45,440 nucleotides of DNA from an uncultured Pelagibacteraceae bacterium (GCA_902515175.1 CABXTP010000003.1:1-45440), one strand, 5' to 3'. Counted from the stretch's first letter, positions 10,466 to 25,248 are shown. The notes: a model not told the origin generated them from the letters alone. A program made the numbers and translations.

Positions 10466-12870
10466 AGATTACATTTGACTGGCTTAAAGATCATTTAATT
10501 ACAAAAGAGAAAGATACAAAACTTTTAGAGCAACTCACTAATATTGGTCTAGAGGTTGAAAGTGTAGAAAATTTATCTAATGGCCTTGATTTATTTAAGG
10601 TAGCAAAAATAATTAAAATAGAGAGACATCCAAATGCAGATAGACTGAAAGTCTGCGATGTTAGTATTGGTAACCAAGAAATACTAAAAGTTGTTTGTGG
10701 CGCCAATAATGCTAGAGAGGGATTAATCACAATATATGCTCCGCCAGGATCAGTTATCCCTAAAACAAATACAAAATTAGTAGTAGCAAAAATTAGAGGT
10801 GTTACTTCCTATGGTATGCTTTGTTCAGAGTCAGAATTAGATTTATCAAATGAGAGTGATGGAATAGCAGAGTTATCATCAACAAAATATGCAAAAAGAA
10901 TTGGAAAGAGTTTTTTTTCAAAATCAAGTTCGAATCTAATTGATTTATCTATAACACCTAATCGACCTGATTGCCTTGGTGTTAGAGGGATAGCAAGAGA
11001 TTTAGCTGCTTCAGGTTTTGGAAAATTAAAAGAATTAAAAGAAATTAAAATCAAATCTAAAATAAAACAAACATTAAATATTAAAATAAATAAAGAAAAA
11101 GACCAAGGATGTGGTGTTTTTGGAAGTTGTTTGATTTCTAACGTAAAAAATATTGAGAGTCCTAAATGGTTAAAAGATAAATTAATCTCAGTTGGTCAAA
11201 AACCAATTTCAGCAATTGTTGATATAACTAATTATGTAATGCTCGATATAAATCGCCCACTACATGCGTACGATGCTGATAAAATTGAAAAAGGTATCAT
11301 AGTAAGAAATTCTAAAGAGGGAGAAGAATTTACAGCACTTGATAATAAAGTTTATAAATTAGAAAATGGCATGTGTGTTATAAGCGATTATAAAGGTATT
11401 TTGGGATTAGGTGGAATAATTGGAGGAACAAGATCAAGCACAGAATTCAATTCAAAAAATATATTATTAGAGTCAGCTTATTTTGATCCAAGATCTATAA
11501 GAAAGACTGCAAAAAAATTAAATTTAGATACAGATGCAAAATTTAGGTTTGAAAGAGGTATTGATCCACAATCCATCGAAGCAGGTTTAAATAAAGCTTC
11601 AATATTGATTAAAGAAATCTGTGGCGGTGAAATTAGTAAAGTAGATATCCAAAAATTAGAAACATATAAAAATAAAATAATAAGATTTAATCCATTTTTG
11701 TTTGAAAAAATATCTGGCTTCAAAATTTCTACTACTCAAATATTTAAGATATTAAAAGATCTTGGTTTTCAATATAAAAAAGAAAAAAACTTTATAAAAA
11801 TAATAGTACCATCTTGGAGACCTGATATTTCACAAGAAATTGATATTGTCGAAGAGTTAGTAAGGATAAGTGGTTACGACAAAATAAAAACTATTTATCC
11901 AACAAAAGTTAGATCAAAATCTACTTTAACTAAATCACAAAAATTATTTCATTTCTTACAAAGAGCTATTGCATCTAAAGGTTATTTAGAAGCAATAACA
12001 TGGTCATTCACTGACTCTAATTATAATATTCATTTTAAAGAAAAGAATAAAGAAATTGAGATTGTAAATCCAATTAGTTCTGATTTAGGTGTTTTGAGAA
12101 ATTCAATATTTTCAAATTTAATCATGTCTATTAGAAAAAACTTAGATAGAGGTTTTAAAGATTTATCAATATTTGAAATAGGTCCAATTTTTACTGGTTC
12201 AAATCCAGGTGAACAAAATACTGTGGTTTGCGGTCTGTCTTCGGGTAAAAAATCTAGACTATCCTGGATTGAAGAAGAGAGAAATGTGGACGTATTTGAT
12301 GTTAAGAGAGATGTAATTCAGACTTTAGTGGAGGCAGGATATAGCTATGATAAATTTTTCATAGATAATGAAACTCCAACTTATTATCATCCAGGTAAAT
12401 CAGGTAGATTATTTTTGAATTCTGGAAAAGATAATGTAGCAGCATACTTTGGAGAAATTCATCCTAATATTCTTAAGAAAGTAGACGTTAAAACTGAGTC
12501 TTTAGTTGGATTTGAAATATTTTTAGATAATTTAAAATTACCAAGAAAAACATTAAATGATCAAAAAAAACAATTTGATGTTTCAGATTTTCAAAAATCA
12601 GAGAGAGACTTTGCTTTTATTGTTAATAAAGATGTTAAAGCACAAGATTTAGTAAATGTTATTTCGAGTGTTGATAACAAGTTAATTAGCAATATTAAGG
12701 TTTTTGATGTTTATGAGGGGCAAAATATTCCAGAAAATCAAAAATCAATAGCAATAAGCGTAACTATTCAATCTAATGAAAAAACATTAAATGATAATGA
12801 CTTAGAAAATATCACTAATTTGATAATTAAAGCTGTTGAGAATAAAACTGGCGCTAAAATTAGATCTTAA
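10462..12870 (+). CDS. pheT: Phenylalanyl-tRNA synthetase beta subunit
   Basis: [13 protein letters not shown]3/B4, B5 and FDX-ACB domains; ATGA overlap with pheS. Confidence 0.98.
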   Translation: MKITFDWLKDHLITKEKDTKLLEQLTNIGLEVESVENLSNGLDLFKVAKIIKIERHPNADRLKVCDVSIGNQEILKVVCGANNAREGLITIYAPPGSVIPKTNTKLVVAKIRGVTSYGMLCSESELDLSNESDGIAELSSTKYAKRIGKSFFSKSSSNLIDLSITPNRPDCLGVRGIARDLAASGFGKLKELKEIKIKSKIKQTLNIKINKEKDQGCGVFGSCLISNVKNIESPKWLKDKLISVGQKPISAIVDITNYVMLDINRPLHAYDADKIEKGIIVRNSKEGEEFTALDNKVYKLENGMCVISDYKGILGLGGIIGGTRSSTEFNSKNILLESAYFDPRSIRKTAKKLNLDTDAKFRFERGIDPQSIEAGLNKASILIKEICGGEISKVDIQKLETYKNKIIRFNPFLFEKISGFKISTTQIFKILKDLGFQYKKEKNFIKIIVPSWRPDISQEIDIVEELVRISGYDKIKTIYPTKVRSKSTLTKSQKLFHFLQRAIASKGYLEAITWSFTDSNYNIHFKEKNKEIEIVNPISSDLGVLRNSIFSNLIMSIRKNLDRGFKDLSIFEIGPIFTGSNPGEQNTVVCGLSSGKKSRLSWIEEERNVDVFDVKRDVIQTLVEAGYSYDKFFIDNETPTYYHPGKSGRLFLNSGKDNVAAYFGEIHPNILKKVDVKTESLVGFEIFLDNLKLPRKTLNDQKKQFDVSDFQKSERDFAFIVNKDVKAQDLVNVISSVDNKLISNIKVFDVYEGQNIPENQKSIAISVTIQSNEKTLNDNDLENITNLIIKAVENKTGAKIRS

Positions 12871-12874
12871 TAGT

Positions 12875-14683
12875 ATGAGCACTATCAATAACATCAGAAA
12901 TTTCGCAATTATTGCACATATAGATCATGGTAAATCAACTATAGCTGATAGGATTATTCATAAATGTGGAGGTTTAACTGAAAGAGAGATGAAAGCTCAA
13001 GTTCTAGACTCAATGGATATTGAGAGAGAAAGAGGTATTACAATTAAAGCTCAAACTGTAAAATTAAATTATAAATCTAAAGATGGAAATAATTATATAC
13101 TAAATATTATTGATACTCCTGGCCATGTTGATTTTAGTTATGAGGTAAGTAGATCCCTATATGCTTGTGAAGGATCTATATTAATTGTTGATAGCACCCA
13201 AGGAGTTGAAGCACAAACCTTGGCTAATGTCTATCAAGCATTAGATATTAATCATGAAATAATTCCAGTTTTAAATAAAATAGATTTACCAGCATCAGAT
13301 ATCGATAAAACTAAAAAACAAATTGAGGATGTAATTGGAATAGATACTGATAATGCTGTTCCATGTTCAGGAAAAACCGGTGAAGGTATTGATGAAATAC
13401 TTGAACAAATTATAAATAAGTTGCCTGGTCCTATTGGAAATTCTAAAGAGGATTTAAAATGTTTATTAGTTGATAGTTGGTATGATACATATCTTGGAGT
13501 TGTGATTTTAGTGAGAATAATTAATGGTAAAATTACAAAAAATATGAAAGTTAAGATGCTTTCTACAAATCAAGATTATATTGTTGAAAAAGTTGGTGTA
13601 TTTACCCCAAAGCCAAAAGATATAAAAGAATTAAATAGTGGAGAAATTGGTTTTATAACAACTGGGATAAAAGTTTTATCGGAAACAAAAGTTGGAGATA
13701 CTATTTGTGATGCTTCGAAGCCTGCAGTAGAACCTTTACCCGGTTTTAAACCAAGTAAACCAGTAGTATTTTGTGGTTTATTTCCAGTTGATAGCTCAGA
13801 ATATCAAAAATTAAAAGATGGTTTAGCAAAGTTACAGCTAAATGACTCAAGTTTTTCTTTTGAGGCAGAATCCTCGTCAGCCTTGGGATTAGGTTTTAGA
13901 TGTGGCTTTTTAGGTCTTCTTCATCTTGAGATCATAACTGAAAGACTTGAAAGGGAATTTGATGTTAATTTACTTACAACAACTCCGGGTGTGGTTTATA
14001 AGGTCAATTTGAACAAAGGTGATGTTATTGATCTACAAAATCCTTCAAGTTTACCAGATCCAACAATAATTAAATCTATTGAAGAACCTTGGATAAAAGC
14101 AACTGTAATCACGCCAGATCAATATTTGGGTTCAATAATTAAATTGTGCCAAGACAAAAGAGGCATTCAGACAAATTTAACTTACTCAGGAAATAGAGCT
14201 GTAATAACATACGAGCTACCTTTAAATGAAGTAGTTTTTGATTTCAATGATCGAATAAAATCAATGACGAGTGGTTATGCGAGCTTTGATTATGACATAG
14301 ATGGATACAAAGAAGGAGACTTGGTAAAGTTAGGAATTTTGGTGAATGGTGAGCCTGTAGACGCTCTTGCAATGATGATTCATAAAGATTTTGCACAAAA
14401 AACAGGCAGAGAAGTTTGTGAAAAATTAAAAGATTTAATTCCAAGACATAATTTTATGATTCCGGTACAAGCAGCGATTGGAGGAAAAATTATAGCTCGG
14501 GAAACCATCAAAGGATTTAAAAAAGATGTGCTTACAAAAATACATGGAGGTGGCGCTACAGATAGAAAGAGAAAATTATTAGAGAAACAAAAAAAAGGGA
14601 AAGCTAGATCAAAACAATTTGGCAGAGTAGAAATTCCACAAGAAGCATTTATAGGAGTTTTAAAAATTTCTAAAGATCAATAA
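12875..14683 (+). CDS. lepA: Elongation factor 4 (LepA); likely start is ATG 12875, not ORF start 12836
   Basis: [37 protein letters not shown] and LNKIDLP GTPase motifs; LepA C-terminus [19 protein letters not shown]. Confidence 0.98.
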   Translation: MSTINNIRNFAIIAHIDHGKSTIADRIIHKCGGLTEREMKAQVLDSMDIERERGITIKAQTVKLNYKSKDGNNYILNIIDTPGHVDFSYEVSRSLYACEGSILIVDSTQGVEAQTLANVYQALDINHEIIPVLNKIDLPASDIDKTKKQIEDVIGIDTDNAVPCSGKTGEGIDEILEQIINKLPGPIGNSKEDLKCLLVDSWYDTYLGVVILVRIINGKITKNMKVKMLSTNQDYIVEKVGVFTPKPKDIKELNSGEIGFITTGIKVLSETKVGDTICDASKPAVEPLPGFKPSKPVVFCGLFPVDSSEYQKLKDGLAKLQLNDSSFSFEAESSSALGLGFRCGFLGLLHLEIITERLEREFDVNLLTTTPGVVYKVNLNKGDVIDLQNPSSLPDPTIIKSIEEPWIKATVITPDQYLGSIIKLCQDKRGIQTNLTYSGNRAVITYELPLNEVVFDFNDRIKSMTSGYASFDYDIDGYKEGDLVKLGILVNGEPVDALAMMIHKDFAQKTGREVCEKLKDLIPRHNFMIPVQAAIGGKIIARETIKGFKKDVLTKIHGGGATDRKRKLLEKQKKGKARSKQFGRVEIPQEAFIGVLKISKDQ

Positions 14684-15770
14684 TTTTTTTTATTAATTTT
14701 AAGTGCTTCTTTTCAAGATAAATTTTAAATGGATAATTTTTGTCAGAATTATTTTTTTTTGTTTTTATTCGATAATATTTTAAATTCAAAAATTTACTTA
14801 TCGTCTCACATTTTTTATTTGGGTGGTCAGATGGAATTATTTCAATAATTTTTGTTCCGGGTTTACAAAATATGATATTTGTAAAAGATGCACCATGAGC
14901 ACCGAGGATAATAGATGCTTTTTTATAAATATGTATTTGATTTTGAAAACTCTTTTTTTCTGGCTGAATTATTTCAAAATTTTCTCTAAATAATAAATTT
15001 TTTATGTCATTTATATTTTCAATTTGGCAATGATTGTAATTTGAACTTGAACGGTCTAAAAATATTTTTTTTTTTGTGACTATTTTTAAAGATCTTTTTA
15101 AAAATATTTTTCTATTAAAATCAATTATCCATCGGGGTATATTCTTTACTTGTCTCTGAAATTCCCCTTTTTCATACCATGGATGTTCTACAGAAAAAAT
15201 TTCATTAGCATAAATATGATTAAATTCTTCACTATCTAAAAGTTTTTTATTCTTAATACCGATCATATTGAAAATCTTAATTTGCCAAAATTTTATATTT
15301 GAGACATAAAAAAAATTAATTTCAGTTAAATTAATTTTTGATTTTAAAATATAAATTTTTGGCAAAATATCAAAAATAAAATGAAAAAAATTATTACCAC
15401 TTGCTCCTTGATTTAAATTACAAACCTTACCTTTGATTTTTTTTATAAAAGAGTTTGTTCCATTTTTTATTACAGAATTATATTTAGCATTTCTTAGGAT
15501 CCCATTAGATTGTTGAAATGACATTTCAGGAACGATAATATTATTTTTTATAATTGCTACGTTTTCATTTTTATCAGTAAAAATTCTTGCGTTTTTAATT
15601 TTATAAATCTTATATTTTAAATTCGTTTTTGGTTTTGATATTAAACTTTTGATTATTTTCAGATGCAATCTTGACTTCACTTTTTTTGGTGTAGATACTT
15701 TCCCGTATAAAAAAATAAAAATTATTTTAATTACTTGTTTATAAAAATATTTGATTTTTTTCTTAATCAT
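14670..15770 (-). CDS. Glycosyltransferase family 61-like protein
   Basis: [16 protein letters not shown]...[46 protein letters not shown] matches the GT61 C-terminal signature (GAHGAxxTNxxFxxPG). Confidence 0.8.
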   Translation of the reverse strand: MIKKKIKYFYKQVIKIIFIFLYGKVSTPKKVKSRLHLKIIKSLISKPKTNLKYKIYKIKNARIFTDKNENVAIIKNNIIVPEMSFQQSNGILRNAKYNSVIKNGTNSFIKKIKGKVCNLNQGASGNNFFHFIFDILPKIYILKSKINLTEINFFYVSNIKFWQIKIFNMIGIKNKKLLDSEEFNHIYANEIFSVEHPWYEKGEFQRQVKNIPRWIIDFNRKIFLKRSLKIVTKKKIFLDRSSSNYNHCQIENINDIKNLLFRENFEIIQPEKKSFQNQIHIYKKASIILGAHGASFTNIIFCKPGTKIIEIIPSDHPNKKCETISKFLNLKYYRIKTKKNNSDKNYPFKIYLEKKHLKLIKKIIDL

Positions 15771-15788
15771 TTGATGTAAGTTGATGAA

Positions 15789-16820
15789 ATGAGTCGAATA
15801 GTAAAATGGGGCATTTTAGGTCTTGGGAATATAGCATATGAATTTGCAAAATCATTTTATAATACAAATAACGCGAAATTAATAGCAGTAGCCAGCCGAA
15901 GTAGCGATAAATTAAATACATTTAAAAAGGATTTCAAAATTAAAGATGAATTCTTATTTTCTAATTATGAAGAATTGATTAATAACAAAGAGATTGACAT
16001 TGTTTATATAGCTTTACCAAATAATCTTCATTATCATTGGATTTCAAAATTATTGGATATTAAAAAAAATATTTTTGTTGAAAAGCCCTCATTTATTAAT
16101 TTTGAAGAATGCAAATTAGTATTTGAACATAAAAATTTTAAAGAAATTTTTTTTGGGGAGGGTTTTATGTATAGATATCACCCACAATTACTTAAGGTAT
16201 CTGAAATAATAAATAATAAAGTAATAGGTAATCTGATTTCGATGAAATCAGATTTTGGAAAAAATTTAATTTATAAAAAAAATTTTTTTGGCTTTTTGAA
16301 AAAAAAAATAGATAAAAATAAAAGACATTTTAATAATGAGCTTGGGGGTGGAGTTATTTTCGATCAAGGCTGTTATCCTCTATCAATGAGTATATTTATT
16401 GCATCGTTGATAAAGGATGTTAATTATGAATATTTTGAAACTAAAGGGATTAAAAAAACTTACGAATTTAATGATTTAGATATTGAAAGTTCTATTGATA
16501 TAATATTTGATAAAAAATTTACATCTCAAATATCGGCATCATTTAAAAATAATTTGGGTAGCAAAACTGTCATTATTGGTGACGAGGGTCAGATCATTAT
16601 CAAGAATTCCTGGAATCCGAATGCAGGGGAAATAGAGGTAATTAATAATAACCAAAAAAAATATAATTTTAAAAATGTTAAAAGTATTTATAGTTTGGAG
16701 ATTGAAAATATTAGCAACGACATTTTAGAAAATAGACGAGAAGCCAGTTTTCCAGGAGTTAATAAAAAAGAAATATTTATAAATTCAAAATTAATAAATG
16801 AATGGGCAAATGAAAAATAA
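15789..16820 (+). CDS. Gfo/Idh/MocA family oxidoreductase
   Basis: WGILGLGNIAYEFAKS Rossmann start; IVYIALPNNLHYHW; EKPSFIN. Confidence 0.92.
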   Translation: MSRIVKWGILGLGNIAYEFAKSFYNTNNAKLIAVASRSSDKLNTFKKDFKIKDEFLFSNYEELINNKEIDIVYIALPNNLHYHWISKLLDIKKNIFVEKPSFINFEECKLVFEHKNFKEIFFGEGFMYRYHPQLLKVSEIINNKVIGNLISMKSDFGKNLIYKKNFFGFLKKKIDKNKRHFNNELGGGVIFDQGCYPLSMSIFIASLIKDVNYEYFETKGIKKTYEFNDLDIESSIDIIFDKKFTSQISASFKNNLGSKTVIIGDEGQIIIKNSWNPNAGEIEVINNNQKKYNFKNVKSIYSLEIENISNDILENRREASFPGVNKKEIFINSKLINEWANEK

Positions 16821-17613
16821 AATTTTTGATTGTATAACCTTTTTTGACAACAATTTTATTTTTGATTTTAGATTTAATATTTTAAAGGATGTTGTAGATT
16901 TCTTTGTAGTTTGTGAGTCAAAATTTGATCATAGAAATAAACCAAAAAAATTAAATTTTGACAATAATTTATATCCTAAAAATAAAATTAAATATTTTGT
17001 ATTAGATACTCCGTTTCCTGAAAAAACAGACTTATGGCAAAATCAGGCAATACAAAGAGAATTTTTACTTGAAAATTTAGATTTCGCAGAACCAAATGAT
17101 TTTATTTTTTTTTCTGATCCAGATGAAATACCTAATCCAAAAATTTTAGAAAATTTTCAACTAGAAAAAAAATATGGTATTTTTTTTCAAAAATGTTTTA
17201 ATTATAAATTCAACCTTTTCAATGCTTACGAGTCTCCTTGGGAAGGCACAAGGGTTTGTAGAAAAAAAAATTTAAAATCTATTGATTTTATGAGACAGAA
17301 AATCAAATCTAAAAATTTAAAATATAAATTTTATAGATTTGATAAGGAGAAAAGTATAGAAATTTTTAGAAATGCTGGTTGGCATTTTAACAATATAATG
17401 TCTCCAGAAACAATATCAACAAAACTAAAAACATTTGCACATTCTGAATTTAGCTCTACAAAATTTTCTGATCCCATAATCATTAAATCAAAAATTGAAA
17501 AAAAAATTGATCTTTTTGAAAGAGGACATCGGTATGAAAAAATAAGATTAGATAATACGTTTCCAGATTATTTATTAAAAAATCATGAAAAATACAAACT
17601 TTACATATTATAG
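16810..17613 (+). CDS. Glycosyltransferase family 17-like protein (likely start ATG 16810)
   Basis: [14 protein letters not shown]...[28 protein letters not shown] and NAGWHFNNI motifs typical of GT17. Confidence 0.82.
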   Translation: MKNKIFDCITFFDNNFIFDFRFNILKDVVDFFVVCESKFDHRNKPKKLNFDNNLYPKNKIKYFVLDTPFPEKTDLWQNQAIQREFLLENLDFAEPNDFIFFSDPDEIPNPKILENFQLEKKYGIFFQKCFNYKFNLFNAYESPWEGTRVCRKKNLKSIDFMRQKIKSKNLKYKFYRFDKEKSIEIFRNAGWHFNNIMSPETISTKLKTFAHSEFSSTKFSDPIIIKSKIEKKIDLFERGHRYEKIRLDNTFPDYLLKNHEKYKLYIL

Positions 17614-17617
17614 AAAA

Positions 17618-17707
17618 GGAGAGGTGGCCGAGTGGTTGAAGGCGCACGCTTGGAAAGCGTGTAAAGGGGAAACTCTTTCATGGGTTCGAATCCCATTCTC
17701 TCCGCCA
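17618..17707 (+). tRNA. tRNA-Ser (GGA), CCA encoded
   Basis: Acceptor GGAGAGG/CTCTCC, anticodon stem-loop ACGC-TTGGAAA-GCGT (GGA), long variable arm, T-loop TTCGAAT, 3' GCCA. Confidence 0.95.
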
Positions 17708-17750
17708 TTCTATATATCTCCGATTGTGATATTATTAAAAAATTAAAAAA

Positions 17751-18500
17751 ATGGGATTGAGAACTTTTATAAAAAAAAAAATTTATAATTTAAAATTTTC
17801 CAAAGGAAAGCACTCTGAAATCAAGAATAAAACAATTTTAATTACGGGAGCAAGCTCTGGGATTGGTTTAGGTCTTTGTAAAAAATTAGTTAAGTATAAT
17901 AAAATAATTGCCATTTATAATAAAAATTTACCAAATTTAGGAGACATAGAAAATTCTAATTTTATCTCTGTAAAGTGTGACCTTGCTGATATGGATAATT
18001 ATCAAAATATAGAGAAAACAATTTTAGATAACAATGTTGAATTAATTATTAATTGTGCCGGTCAATTTGGATCAAGTAGTCAATTAATAAGTAATATAGA
18101 TTTTAATAATTTAATTAATATTTTAAAGTTGAATTCTCTTTCCATTTTGAAAATATTACAGTTAATTTACCAAAACAATAAAATGAATTATCTAAAAAAA
18201 ATAATTAATTTGACTAGTAGAGCTGGAAGTATTGAATTAAATGATAAAGGTAATTTATATGTTTATAGGACAAGCAAATCTACTTTAAACTCTATCTCAA
18301 AAAACTTATCAGTAGATTTAAAAAAACAATTCGGAATTTCAACAATAACGATTGATCCTGGAAATGTACAAACAGGTATGAATCAAAAGGGATTTCTCAG
18401 TTCAGAAAAATGTGCTGAATATTTAATTGATATTATTTGTGATAATAAAGATCATAATGGCGCATTCATAAACTTATTAAAAATAAAAATGCCCTGGTAG
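17751..18500 (+). CDS. SDR family NAD(P)-dependent oxidoreductase
   Basis: TILITGASSGIGLGL (TGxxxGxG) and YRTSK (YxxxK) with upstream Ser. Confidence 0.9.
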   Translation: MGLRTFIKKKIYNLKFSKGKHSEIKNKTILITGASSGIGLGLCKKLVKYNKIIAIYNKNLPNLGDIENSNFISVKCDLADMDNYQNIEKTILDNNVELIINCAGQFGSSSQLISNIDFNNLINILKLNSLSILKILQLIYQNNKMNYLKKIINLTSRAGSIELNDKGNLYVYRTSKSTLNSISKNLSVDLKKQFGISTITIDPGNVQTGMNQKGFLSSEKCAEYLIDIICDNKDHNGAFINLLKIKMPW

Positions 18501-18577
18501 GGTGAATTTATAGGCTATATCAAACAATTTTTTTATATATTTAAGATTTTAAAATAAGCAATTTTTAAAAAAAATGT

Positions 18578-20664
<2,087 letters not shown>

Positions 20665-20666
20665 AA

Positions 20667-21950
20667 ATGAAGTTTTTTGAAACTTCAAAATACCATTCAT
20701 TCAAAAAATCGACTTATATTGCTTTAAGATGGATTGGTATCATTGGACAGTTAATAGCAGTAAATTTTGTCTATTTTATTTTAAATTTTAAGTTTGATTT
20801 TATAACCTCAAATTTAGTAATATTTTTAGGAATAATTAGTAATTTATACTTAACTTTTGTTTATCAAAAAACTCAATTATCTGACAGATCAGCATTTATT
20901 TTTTTAGTAATTGATATTTTGCAATTAGGAATATTACTCTATTTAACCGGAGGTATAGTTAATCCTTTTATAATATTCATATTAATACCAAGTGTATTTT
21001 CTTCTTCAAATTTAAGTTTCAGAACTAATTGTTTATTTGTTGCTTTGACCACTATTATAATAATAATTCTAACCTTTTATTCAACGGATTTACCCTTTCC
21101 TTTAAGTAACCATTTTCATGTAAGTCCTTATTATCTATACTCTATACCTATCGCATTAATAATTGCCTTGATTTTTTTAAATTACTTTGCAATGACATTT
21201 GGGACTGAATCTCGCCTTAGAAAAGAGGCATTATCTAAAATAGAGGAAGTTATGGCAAATGAACATGAACTTCTATCCTTAGGTGGCCAAGCAGCTGCTG
21301 CAGCTCATTCATTAGGAACACCCCTTTCAACTATAACAATTATTTCTAACGAATTGTCAAAACAATTTAAAGGTCAAAAGGAAGTTGAGAAGGATATAGA
21401 ATTACTATCTAGTCAAGTCGAAAGATGTAATGCAATTTTGAAAAAATTAACCCTAAATCCTGTAGAGGAAGACGATTTTATTGATAAAGATATTTCTATA
21501 AGGGAATATATCAATGAAATAGTTCAGTCATTTAAAGAAATAAGTAAAAAAAATTTTATCTTTAATTATGATCAAGACTCAAACAAAAAAAAAATTACAA
21601 AATCTATAGAAATTATTTATGGATTAAGAAATTTTATAGGGAATGCAAATAAATTTGCAAAAAATAATGTTTTTATTAATCTTAAAAGTAATAGTGAATT
21701 TACAGAAGTAACGATTGAGGACGATGGTTCTGGATACCCAAGTGATATAATACAAAAAATAGGTGAACCTTATTTGAAAACTTATGATTTGCAGTCAAAG
21801 TTAAAAACTGGTTTAGGTTTAGGTATCTTTATAGGAAAAACCTTATTAGAAAAAAACTTCGCATCAGTAAATTGCAGGAATTCAAAAACTAGGAGTGGTG
21901 CTGAGGTCTTAATTAAATGGAAAAACAAAGATTTATTTAATATTAATTAA
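20667..21950 (+). CDS. regB: RegB/PrrB/ActS-type redox-responsive sensor histidine kinase
   Basis: Six-TM N-terminus with GGIVNPF (GGxxNPF quinone-site motif), H-box [15 protein letters not shown], redox Cys context [10 protein letters not shown]-terminal ATPase domain. Confidence 0.85.
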   Translation: MKFFETSKYHSFKKSTYIALRWIGIIGQLIAVNFVYFILNFKFDFITSNLVIFLGIISNLYLTFVYQKTQLSDRSAFIFLVIDILQLGILLYLTGGIVNPFIIFILIPSVFSSSNLSFRTNCLFVALTTIIIIILTFYSTDLPFPLSNHFHVSPYYLYSIPIALIIALIFLNYFAMTFGTESRLRKEALSKIEEVMANEHELLSLGGQAAAAAHSLGTPLSTITIISNELSKQFKGQKEVEKDIELLSSQVERCNAILKKLTLNPVEEDDFIDKDISIREYINEIVQSFKEISKKNFIFNYDQDSNKKKITKSIEIIYGLRNFIGNANKFAKNNVFINLKSNSEFTEVTIEDDGSGYPSDIIQKIGEPYLKTYDLQSKLKTGLGLGIFIGKTLLEKNFASVNCRNSKTRSGAEVLIKWKNKDLFNIN

Positions 21951-23739
21951 GTTTAAATTTTGTGTCGAATAAGGAGCTTAGCTGAGAAATCATTACATCT
22001 CCAAGCTCATTAACATCTGTAATTTTAATTGCACGATTATAGTATCTTGACACATCATGACCTATCCCGATTGCGAGTATTTCAATTTCAGTTTTTTCCT
22101 CAATAAATTTTACTATTTTTTTCAAGTGTTTTTCTAAAAAGTCTCCAGTGTTCACTGATAAAGTAGAATCATCAACTGGTGCTCCATCAGATATCACCAT
22201 TAAAATTTTTCTTTCTTCCCTACGTTTTTTTAATCTAGTAAAAGCCCAATTAATTGCCTCTCCATCTATATTTTCTTTCAGCAAGCCCTCTTTTAACATT
22301 AAACCCAGGTTACCTTTTGCTTGTCTCCAATGAGTGTCTGCACTTTTATATATTATATGTCTTAAATCATTCAGTCTTCCGGGAGTTTTGGGCTTTCCCT
22401 CTTTGTTCCAGGCTTCTCTACTTTGTCCACCTTTCCAGTTTTTTGTAGTAAATCCTAATATTTCAACTTTTACCGAGCAACGTTCCAATGTTCTAGATAG
22501 GATATCAGCACAAATTGCTGCAATGGTAATGGGCCTTCCTCTCATTGAGCCTGAGTTATCTATCAATAAAGTTACAACTGTATCTTTGAAATCCAAATCT
22601 TTTTCTTTTTTAAAAGATAAAGAATTATAAGGATCCATAATAATTCTAGGAAGTTTTGAACTATCTAAAAGACCCTCCTCTAAATCAAATTCCCATGCCC
22701 TATTTTGTTTAGCAAGTAATTGTCTTTGAAGTTTATTTGCTAGCTTTGTTACTAGATCTTGAAATCCATTTAATTGTTGATCCAAAGTTTTTCTGAGTTT
22801 ATTGGCCTCATCTGTATTTTCTAAATTTTCAGCTTTTATAATTTCATCAAAATTATTTGTGTAAACTTTATAATCTACATTAAGTTCATTTAAATTTTTC
22901 TTTTGTATTACTTGTTCAGAATTTTGTTGTTCAGAATTTGCATCTACAACTTGTTCATCTAACTTATATTCATCAATATTATAGTCAGAATCTAAGCTAG
23001 CTTCATTATCGTCATCTCTTCTTTGATCTTTTTGATCTTCGTGAGAATTTTCTTGATCATCGTTTGATGGGTTATCTTGTCCATCATCTTTATTTTCCTC
23101 TTTTGATTCTGTCTCATCAGAACTAAAAATGTCTAAATTTTGAAGTATTTCTGAGAATTTTGAAGCATATTTCTTCTGATCATTTAAGTTTTGTTTAAAA
23201 AATTTAATATGTTCCTTGATTGATTGATCAAAATCTTTTTCCCAAATATTTAGCATTTTAGAGGTTACTGAATTCAGCTTTATATTATGAAAGTTTTTAA
23301 GCATATAAAGCTCAAATGCCTCTTTAACCGGAACATCTTCTTTATTTTGAATTTGTTCATTTTTCTTAAAGTTGATTTGCTGGTTATAGTTATCTTTAAG
23401 GTTTTTCTCTATCCCCCTCAACATTTGACTTCCTAAGCTTTCATATCTAATTCTTTCAGCAATTGCATATAAAGATTTGCAATCAGAATTTATTGGTGAG
23501 TAAGTTTTATATATTTTTTCATTAGAAAATTTTTTCTTTAAAGCAGTAGTGTCAGCCTCAGCTCTGGCTTTTATAAAATCACCTATATTATTGAGGCTGT
23601 CTAACTCAATATGATGTAATTCTTTTAAATTTTTTTTACTATTTACTTTACTTTTTACATCCAAATCATCAGAAATTACTCTTATTGTTGATGTAAGTGC
23701 TTGTTTTAATTTTTCTTTAAGATTTATTTCTTTACTCAT
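21943..23739 (-). CDS. cobT: Cobaltochelatase CobT subunit family protein (VWA domain)
   Basis: C-terminal VWA with MIDAS DNSGSM, acidic central linker, full-length CobT architecture next to cobS. Confidence 0.9.
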   Translation of the reverse strand: MSKEINLKEKLKQALTSTIRVISDDLDVKSKVNSKKNLKELHHIELDSLNNIGDFIKARAEADTTALKKKFSNEKIYKTYSPINSDCKSLYAIAERIRYESLGSQMLRGIEKNLKDNYNQQINFKKNEQIQNKEDVPVKEAFELYMLKNFHNIKLNSVTSKMLNIWEKDFDQSIKEHIKFFKQNLNDQKKYASKFSEILQNLDIFSSDETESKEENKDDGQDNPSNDDQENSHEDQKDQRRDDDNEASLDSDYNIDEYKLDEQVVDANSEQQNSEQVIQKKNLNELNVDYKVYTNNFDEIIKAENLENTDEANKLRKTLDQQLNGFQDLVTKLANKLQRQLLAKQNRAWEFDLEEGLLDSSKLPRIIMDPYNSLSFKKEKDLDFKDTVVTLLIDNSGSMRGRPITIAAICADILSRTLERCSVKVEILGFTTKNWKGGQSREAWNKEGKPKTPGRLNDLRHIIYKSADTHWRQAKGNLGLMLKEGLLKENIDGEAINWAFTRLKKRREERKILMVISDGAPVDDSTLSVNTGDFLEKHLKKIVKFIEEKTEIEILAIGIGHDVSRYYNRAIKITDVNELGDVMISQLSSLFDTKFKLN

Positions 23740-24713
23740 TAGATTTGAATATTTACTAAAGATTCTGGTAAATCTTCACCAAAACATCTTTGGTAATATT
23801 CTGCGATTGTATTTTTTTCCATTTCATCGCACTTATTAAGAAAAGTTACTCTAAAAGCATAACCTGTGTCTTTAAATATTTCTGCATTATCTGCCCAATG
23901 CATAACTGTTCTTGGACTCATAACAGTCGAAATATCCCCAGCAATAAAACCTTTTCTAGTTAATGAAGCAACTTTAATCATATTCGCAACTTTTTCTTTT
24001 CCTTTTTGATTATTTAAGTTTTTGTTTTTAGCCAAAATGATTTCCATTTCTTTTTCTAGGCTAAGATAATTTAAGGTTGTCACAATATTCCATCTATCCA
24101 TTTGACCTTGATTAATTTGTTGTGTGCCGTGGTAAAGTCCAGTTGTATCCCCCAAACCTACTGTGTTTGAAGTTGCAAATAATCTAAAATATTTGTTCTG
24201 TTTTATTACTTTGTTTTTATCTAGAAGTGTAAAATTTCCCTCAGCCTCCAAGACCCTTTGAATAACAAACATTACATCTGGTCTTCCAGCATCATATTCG
24301 TCAAAGACAAGAGCTACGGGATTTTGAATTGACCAGGGCAAAATACCCTCATTGAATTGAGTAACTTGTTTCCCTTCTTTCAAAACTATTGCATCTTTAC
24401 CTATTAAATCTATACGACTGATATGACTGTCCAGATTTACTCTTATACAAGGCCAGTTCAATCTTGCAGCTATCTGCTCAATATGAGTAGATTTGCCAGT
24501 TCCATGATATCCTTGAACAAGAACTCTTTTATTAAAAGCAAATCCAGAAATAAGAGCTAATGTAGTATCTCGATCAAATTTATAAGTTTTATCAATTTCA
24601 GGAACATATTCACTTTTTTGCGAAAAAGCGTCTACTTCCATCTCAGTATCTAACCCAAAAGTTTGTTTAATAGAAATTTTTATATCAGGTTGTAAGTTAA
24701 TATTAGGTGTCAA
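23739..24713 (-). CDS. cobS: Cobaltochelatase CobS subunit family AAA+ ATPase
   Basis: Walker [14 protein letters not shown], Walker [23 protein letters not shown]. Confidence 0.92.
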   Translation of the reverse strand: MTPNINLQPDIKISIKQTFGLDTEMEVDAFSQKSEYVPEIDKTYKFDRDTTLALISGFAFNKRVLVQGYHGTGKSTHIEQIAARLNWPCIRVNLDSHISRIDLIGKDAIVLKEGKQVTQFNEGILPWSIQNPVALVFDEYDAGRPDVMFVIQRVLEAEGNFTLLDKNKVIKQNKYFRLFATSNTVGLGDTTGLYHGTQQINQGQMDRWNIVTTLNYLSLEKEMEIILAKNKNLNNQKGKEKVANMIKVASLTRKGFIAGDISTVMSPRTVMHWADNAEIFKDTGYAFRVTFLNKCDEMEKNTIAEYYQRCFGEDLPESLVNIQI

Positions 24714-25230
24714 TTTTTTCTCTATATGTGTTTTTTAGTTGCGTATAAGCTAATGTAATTTGTTTTAATTTTTCCTCGTATTTTTTATTTCCAGCATTTA
24801 TATCTGGGTGAAATTTTTTGACAAGGATTTTAAATTTCTGCTGAATTTTTTCCCATTTCAAACCTACTGAAATTCCTAAAATTTCAAATGCTTTTATGTC
24901 TTTATGATCAAATTTGAATTGTCGCATGTGGTCATATTCTTTCCCAAATCTCTCTTTTCCGAATTCATCTTTCAAAGTGTTATTCCATAAAACTTTAAAG
25001 AAATTATCTGATGAACTAAAACTTTGTGTAGGTTTGTGCCACGTCATGTCAGATTTTAAAAAATTTATAACCTGGTCATCGTCCATGCCCGAGAAATAAT
25101 TCCAATTTTTGTTAAATTCTTTAACATGTTCTAAACAAAGCATTCTATATTTTCTGCTATTATCTTTTTCAACAGGTGCCTTGTACTCACCAACTTCTTT
25201 ACAATTGTTCCAATTACAAATATTTTTCAT
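24703..25230 (-). CDS. J-domain protein with C-terminal J domain and N-terminal Cys/His motif
   Basis: [28 protein letters not shown] (HPD loop); N-terminal C-x4-C ... C-x2-H. Confidence 0.88.
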   Translation of the reverse strand: MKNICNWNNCKEVGEYKAPVEKDNSRKYRMLCLEHVKEFNKNWNYFSGMDDDQVINFLKSDMTWHKPTQSFSSSDNFFKVLWNNTLKDEFGKERFGKEYDHMRQFKFDHKDIKAFEILGISVGLKWEKIQQKFKILVKKFHPDINAGNKKYEEKLKQITLAYTQLKNTYREKIDT

Positions 25231-25248
25231 GATATATTAATAATATAT

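Noticed and set aside
22148-22630. Plus-strand ORFs opposite cobT (22148-22333, 22254-22448, 22334-22630)
   Set aside because: Antisense to the conserved VWA-coding part of cobT; no recognisable protein features.
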